Source: Chryseobacterium oryzae
GTDB taxonomy: Bacteria; Bacteroidota; Bacteroidia; Flavobacteriales; Weeksellaceae
Assembly: GCF_022811665.1 (NCBI RefSeq)
Contig: NZ_CP094529.1
Span: forward strand, 1,798,001 to 1,862,000
Length of the DNA: 64,000 nucleotides
Direction of reading: 5' to 3'
Under the pieces are notes generated by a model. It had not been told where the DNA came from, did not search any database, and saw only the letters and a list, made by a program, of their open reading frames with translations. The translations under genes and the position numbers were made by a program. Below are positions 60,718-64,000 of the stretch, one piece after another; positions within the stretch are counted from its first letter, which is position 1, and each line of letters begins with the position of its first letter.

Positions 60718-61392
60718 TTAATTTTTTGTAAAAGGTATATTATTATAAAAACCAATCTGTATTTGCCCGCGGTTTTTATTTTCCTGAATTTGGTTCATAT
60801 AACCGGCTTCAATACGCATGTTTTTATTAATCACAAAGCCAACTGCTCCATAAACGCGGTTTCTATCGAAAACAGGGCTGTTGAAATGCAGGAAAATCTC
60901 ATTATATGCCGAAGCATACCATGTTTTAGGCAACATTTCTTTATTGTTAATGGGAATATTAATCCCAAGCAAATAACGGAACCTCATTCTGAAATCATCC
61001 TGTAAAAAACGCTCTTCTAAACGATAACGATGCTGAAGAAAAACTCTTCCGAATTTTTGTTTTGTAATATATTGCTGAAATAGTCTATGCTCAATATTTT
61101 CGGATTTTTCTCCATTGATGTAGGGTTTACTCAAAACAAAACCATATCCTACCAAGACATTATTATTATTCTCAGTAAGATCGTACCCAATCCCAGTACG
61201 TATTAATAATTGTTCTAAATCTGTTCCTGCATCGAAATTTCTGTACTGAATTTCATTATGAAAATTAAATCTATCACTAATTTTATTATTTCCGAAATAC
61301 ATATACCAAGCTCCCAATTCGTTTTTCTGTGCAAAAACTGAAATACTCAAGAAACATAATACAACAACAATTACTCTGCGATAAGCCTTCAT
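60718..61392 (-). CDS. DUF2490 outer-membrane-like protein
   Basis: 224 residues. A signal peptide (MKAYRRVIVVVLCFLSISVFAQ) is followed by a beta-barrel-like pattern with alternating strands. The DUF2490 features are ELGAWYMYFGNNKISDRFNF at the start, RLEERFLQDDFRMRFRYLLG in the middle and IEAGYMNQIQENKNRGQIQI at the end. The family has no known function but is a common predicted small outer-membrane barrel in this phylum. It is a single gene with a -7 box at 61425-61432, 32 bases from the start. Confidence 0.82.
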   Translation of the reverse strand: MKAYRRVIVVVLCFLSISVFAQKNELGAWYMYFGNNKISDRFNFHNEIQYRNFDAGTDLEQLLIRTGIGYDLTENNNNVLVGYGFVLSKPYINGEKSENIEHRLFQQYITKQKFGRVFLQHRYRLEERFLQDDFRMRFRYLLGINIPINNKEMLPKTWYASAYNEIFLHFNSPVFDRNRVYGAVGFVINKNMRIEAGYMNQIQENKNRGQIQIGFYNNIPFTKN

Positions 61393-61424
61393 ATTTAATA
61401 ATTTAAAATAACTATCATTAATTA

Positions 61425-61432
61425 CAAAATTA
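61425..61432 (-). promoter_or_regulatory. -7 box (TAATTTTG) of the DUF2490 gene
   Basis: Exact TAnnTTTG match on the minus strand, 32 bases before the ATG at 61392. Confidence 0.4.
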
Positions 61433-61481
61433 ATAATAATTATCTATCAATCAAAATATAAATTTCAGACTTTATTTAACT

Positions 61482-61508
61482 AAAAAAACCGGCAATAACC
61501 GGTTTATA
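61482..61508 (-). terminator. Terminator of the VOC/PhnB-like gene
   Basis: AAACCGG...CCGGTTT hairpin directly after the stop at 61512, with a T run on the minus strand. Confidence 0.7.
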
Positions 61509-61511
61509 ATT

Positions 61512-61955
61512 TTAAGGATGTTGTTGCATTTTTTCAGGATCATCATAATTAACCATCCATTGGATTCCAAATTTGTCTGTAAACATTCCAAAATAAGCTC
61601 CCCAAAAAGTGTCTTGCAAAGGCATGGTTACAATTCCTTCATCCGAAAGACCTTCAAAAAGCCTGTTTGCTTCCCCCTTAGATTCTGCATTAATAGAAAT
61701 CGCATAGTTATTTCCTTCTTTAAAAGGATAATCTCCCATAATATCGCTTCCCATCAACATGGTTTCTTTAGAAATCGGTAAACAAACATGCATAATTCTG
61801 TTTTTATCTTCTTCCGGTAATTTTTTACCGTCTGATGCAGGCATTTCGCCGAAAGTTCCCATGTATGGAATTTCTCCGCCAAAAACTGACTGATAAAATT
61901 CAAAAGCCTGTCTGCAGTTTCCATTGAAAGTAATATATACATTTACTGTTGCCAT
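61512..61955 (-). CDS. PhnB/YjdN-like VOC protein
   Basis: 147 residues of the VOC fold in the PhnB/YjdN group. Marks: VNVYITFNGNCRQAFEFYQS at the start, FGGEIPYMGTFGEMP, the DIMGDYPFKEGNNYAISINA strand and QDTFWGAYFGMFTDKFGIQW near the end. It probably binds a small molecule in a cup formed by the beta sheets; the reaction is unknown. It is in a row with a second VOC gene (62002) but about 45 bases apart, and has its own terminator. Confidence 0.82.
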   Translation of the reverse strand: MATVNVYITFNGNCRQAFEFYQSVFGGEIPYMGTFGEMPASDGKKLPEEDKNRIMHVCLPISKETMLMGSDIMGDYPFKEGNNYAISINAESKGEANRLFEGLSDEGIVTMPLQDTFWGAYFGMFTDKFGIQWMVNYDDPEKMQQHP

Positions 61956-62001
61956 AGTTTATTACTGTTTAAATGTTTTTAGATTAAAATTTACAATATT
62001 T

Positions 62002-62373
62002 CTATCTGTGCTGGTCTATAAGAATCATATTTCCGTCGGGATCTTTAAGATAAATATGTTCCGGTCCAGAAGAGTTTTCGTCTGCTTCTTTTTGCAATTC
62101 TACTTTATTATTTTTCAAATGTTTCTGAATTTCTCTTACATCATCAAAAATTTCCAAGTTTTGCGCATTTTCATCCCAACCCGGATTGAAAGTGAGCATA
62201 TTCCCATCAAACATTGCCTGAAAAAGCCCGATAAGTGTGGTTCCGTTCTTCATTATAAGATAGTTTTGCTCTACGCTTCCACCCATTTCTTTAAAGCCGA
62301 GTATTTCATAAAACTCTTTAGATTTCAAGAGGTCTTTCACACTCAAACTAATAGAAAATGCACCTAATTTCAT
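62002..62373 (-). CDS. VOC superfamily protein (glyoxalase type)
   Basis: 123 residues, a single VOC module: AFSISLSVKDLLKSKEFYEI at the start, a middle strand LIMKNGTTLIGLFQAMFDGN and the end GPEHIYLKDPDGNMILIDQH. The ending DPDGNMILI is the common VOC signature. It is third in the row of VOC genes in this part of the window. The substrate is unknown. It begins five bases after the end of a frameshifted gene. Confidence 0.8.
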   Translation of the reverse strand: MKLGAFSISLSVKDLLKSKEFYEILGFKEMGGSVEQNYLIMKNGTTLIGLFQAMFDGNMLTFNPGWDENAQNLEIFDDVREIQKHLKNNKVELQKEADENSSGPEHIYLKDPDGNMILIDQHR

Positions 62374-62377
62374 ATTC

Positions 62378-62852
62378 TTACTGATTTTTAAGTTTAGTTT
62401 TAAGATTTAAATCTCCATCATAACTCTTCCAGTTTCCCACTAAATCAATAGTCTGATTTTCGATTTTTTCGGTTGCATTATTCCAGCGAAAGGCAAAGGT
62501 GAATTTACCGGAGAAAACACCAGAATGTTTTCCTTTATTTTCTTCTGCCAATTCGTAATTTCCGAACACTAATCCTCTTTTTCTACCGTCTTTATATTGG
62601 GGTAATGGTAAACTTACCTTCAAATTTTGTATAATTTAAATCTACCAAAGAGTAGCCGGAAACAAAATATTCCTGATCGTTTTTCTTATTCTGTTCCGAA
62701 ATAGTAATTTTCAACTTAATCGGCTGGTTTTTGTTGCCAATTGTACCTATGTAAGGATTAGAATTATTCTGCCAAACATTGGAAATATTCGGCATTTGGG
62801 AAAATAGGAACTGAGCAATGAACAGTAATAAAAGAAATATTTTCCTCTTCAT
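62378..62852 (-). pseudogene. Secreted protein gene broken by a frameshift
   Basis: The first part (62592-62852) has a signal peptide (MKRKIFLLLLFIAQFLFSQ) and runs to LNYTKFEGKFTITPI. The second (62378-62623), in another frame, continues in the same style: KVSLPLPQYKDGRKRGLVFG to the end. Together they would give about 160 residues of one secreted protein. The break is near 62610-62623. No canonical slippery heptamer for a -1 shift in the needed direction is present, so this is a pseudogene, a sequencing error, or a single-base deletion. No function is recognised. Confidence 0.7.
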
Positions 62853-62867
62853 AAAATTACTGTAAAA

Positions 62868-63323
62868 TTACACTCCAAATTGACTTAAATGATGATTGAG
62901 ATGTTTCGCAAGCATATTATTCCATTCTTTTGACGATAATCTGCCGAAAGAGAAAGATTCTTTATCTTCAAACGCTGTAGCTCCCAATTGTTGGGTTTTT
63001 TGGATATATCCAATCAGTCTTTTCTTTTCATCATCAAAATTCTTTCTCTCTTTAATTATAAATTGGGGAGCGGTCGGAGAATCTTTCGTATAAGATTTTT
63101 CGCTTACAACCTTAGATTTCACAAAAGTTTTCAGTATAAATTTAGCAACTGTACCCGGCTTTTTATGTTTTTCGGGTTCGTAGATCATTTCGTAGGATAC
63201 ACAACAATGTGCCAACATCTGGTCGACAGTCATTCTCCCCCACAACCCATGAGTATCTTCAATTAAATTATTGATTCTGTTGATATAATTCTGTGCATCT
63301 TTTGCATCGAATACATTTTCCAT
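62868..63323 (-). CDS. DUF1569 (DinB-like) protein
   Basis: 151 residues of the DUF1569 family, a four-helix DinB-like fold. The conserved segments are HGLWGRMTVDQMLAHCCVSY near 25-45 and HLNHHLSQFGV at the end; these His residues fit the metal-binding triad of the fold. Family members are often annotated as metal-dependent hydrolases/thiol transferases without proof. A -7 box (63344-63351) lies 20 bases upstream. It is a single gene. Confidence 0.8.
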   Translation of the reverse strand: MENVFDAKDAQNYINRINNLIEDTHGLWGRMTVDQMLAHCCVSYEMIYEPEKHKKPGTVAKFILKTFVKSKVVSEKSYTKDSPTAPQFIIKERKNFDDEKKRLIGYIQKTQQLGATAFEDKESFSFGRLSSKEWNNMLAKHLNHHLSQFGV

Positions 63324-63343
63324 GATAATTTACTCTTTTATAA

Positions 63344-63351
63344 CAAATATA
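63344..63351 (-). promoter_or_regulatory. -7 box (TATATTTG) of the DUF1569 gene
   Basis: Exact TAnnTTTG match on the minus strand, 20 bases before the ATG. Confidence 0.4.
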
Positions 63352-63423
63352 TCAGTTTTTTTTCTTGTGTGAAATATCAGAATGATTTCAGTTTAAGAAA
63401 AAATATTTCTTATGATTAAGACA

Positions 63424-63458
63424 CAAAAAATAGGAGCAGAATTTCTCCCGCTCCTATT
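63424..63458 (-). terminator. Terminator of the type IX cargo gene
   Basis: On the minus strand ATAGGAGC pairs with GCTCCTAT and is followed by six T, beyond the stop at 63486. Confidence 0.8.
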
Positions 63459-63485
63459 ATAATATTCAAAAAGAATGTTTAAAAA

Positions 63486-64000
63486 TTATTTCTTGATTGC
63501 TTTTACAGTTTGCTTAGTACCGTCATTCATATGAAGAACAACCAAATACATTCCAGCATTCAATTCGCTTAACTGAAGATTAGCTGTTGGTTTTTCGAAA
63601 GATTTCACCAATCTTCCAGCAACATCCATCACAGAAATAGATTTTATATTTTTAATGTCTGAAATATTCAATACATCAGTAAACGGGTTTGGATATACTT
63701 TAATATCGTTTTTAGTCTTAACAACTTCTGATGTTGATAAACTCGCATCATAAGCAGAAACTTTGAAAGTTCCGTTGTTAGTAGCACTGTAATTCCAAAC
63801 TCCAATTAAGAGTGTTTCTCCAGGAGTAATAGAATTAGCAGATGTTAAACTAAGTTTAGAAAACGATCCATCGTCTGAGCTATCGTCATCACAACCAATT
63901 TCTACGAGAGATCCACACGATCCGGAATATACTCCAAGAACTGTATCGGTAACTGAAGATCCTGCATCTGAATTTGTTTCTATAGTAATACTACCACTTG
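63486..64000 (-). CDS. Type IX secretion cargo, C-terminal part (runs off the window)
   Basis: Only the last 171 codons lie here; the reading frame stays open to the window edge. The last ~75 residues are a type A sorting domain (VYPNPFTDVLNIS, SVMDVAGRLVKSF, then AGMYLVVLHMNDGTKQTVKA). Before it lies a beta domain with YSGSCGSLVEIGCDDDSSDD and TPGETLLIGVWNYSATNNGT, the pattern of secreted Bacteroidota domains related to pre-peptidase C-terminal modules. The catalytic or binding part is upstream of the window, so the function cannot be told. Internal TTG/ATG codons at 63671 and onward are not real starts. Confidence 0.85.
   Translation of the reverse strand, partial: SGSITIETNSDAGSSVTDTVLGVYSGSCGSLVEIGCDDDSSDDGSFSKLSLTSANSITPGETLLIGVWNYSATNNGTFKVSAYDASLSTSEVVKTKNDIKVYPNPFTDVLNISDIKNIKSISVMDVAGRLVKSFEKPTANLQLSELNAGMYLVVLHMNDGTKQTVKAIKK

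Noticed and set aside
61924-62367. Open frame of 147 codons on the plus strand
   Set aside because: It lies opposite the VOC gene at 62002-62373, which has clear family motifs; the translation of the plus frame is Phe/Ile/Lys-rich without any domain.
62605-62630. Possible programmed ribosomal frameshift (AAAATTTG stretch)
   Set aside because: The heptamer AAATTTG would move ribosomes in the direction opposite to the one needed to join the two frames.
1-64000. CRISPR arrays, tRNA or rRNA genes, transposases, integrases, phage genes
   Set aside because: I looked for regular spaced repeats, cloverleaf-like segments and the typical motifs of these elements and found none. A dedicated search tool was not available.

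Overview
The window looks like the chromosome of a flavobacterium of the Chryseobacterium/Elizabethkingia type (Bacteroidota, Weeksellaceae). The reasons are the low G+C content, promoters of the Bacteroidota form (TTG, about 20 bases, TAnnTTTG), type IX secretion sorting domains, gliding genes gldF and gldG, GLPGLI and HmuY family proteins, and M56/BlaI regulators. Genes lie on both strands in short operons, often separated by clear hairpin terminators. I see no tRNA, rRNA, CRISPR array, insertion sequence or prophage, so this is mostly core chromosome with lineage-specific islands.

Layout. 1-6.5 kb: start of a glycosyltransferase, recQ, kdsD, tatC and a secreted M1 peptidase. 6.6-10 kb: a blaI-blaR1-like-GLPGLI operon whose promoter carries three nested palindromes. 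10.4-15.2 kb: a secreted protein, gcvP, a Cys/Lys-rich small ORF and a membrane-anchored J-protein. 16-18.3 kb: a membrane-bound AraC regulator and an ECF sigma factor followed by two small membrane proteins. 20-22 kb: an orphan hutU of higher G+C. 23.6-27.3 kb: a TPR histidine kinase and LytTR response regulator, divergent from a SIMPL-like secreted protein. 27.3-36.4 kb: a complete heme uptake locus (TonB receptor, two HmuY-type proteins, HmuTUV, HmuS, plus a methyltransferase). 36.5-41.8 kb: lipA, an AraC/MFS divergent pair and a FAD oxidoreductase. 41.9-44.8 kb: a DUF4139-vWA operon. 45-51.6 kb: a ChaN-like protein, a secreted peptide-deformylase-like protein, pheT, an ECF sigma factor, an Rrf2 regulator and a YceI protein. 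51.9-64 kb: gldF-gldG, hemJ, deoxynucleoside kinase, glutaminyl cyclase, a Na+/H+ antiporter, VOC proteins, a frameshifted gene and the end of a type IX cargo protein.

The most interesting signal is a probable undescribed regulon. Two direct repeats of TTCACCAAGT with an exact 21-bp period lie between the histidine-kinase gene and the SIMPL gene. A near-identical pair with the same period lies 18 kb away, upstream of the DUF4139-vWA operon. In all three promoters the repeat edge sits 27-28 bp from a -7-like box. This is the geometry expected of a LytTR activator dimer, and it ties the kinase/regulator pair to three cell-envelope proteins of unknown function. Other observations of note are a BlaI-type operator embedded in the blaI promoter, a group of promoters with -7 boxes only 4-5 bases from the start codon (apparently leaderless), an HmuY-like protein re-routed to type IX secretion, and an exported deformylase-like protein with a changed metal ligand.
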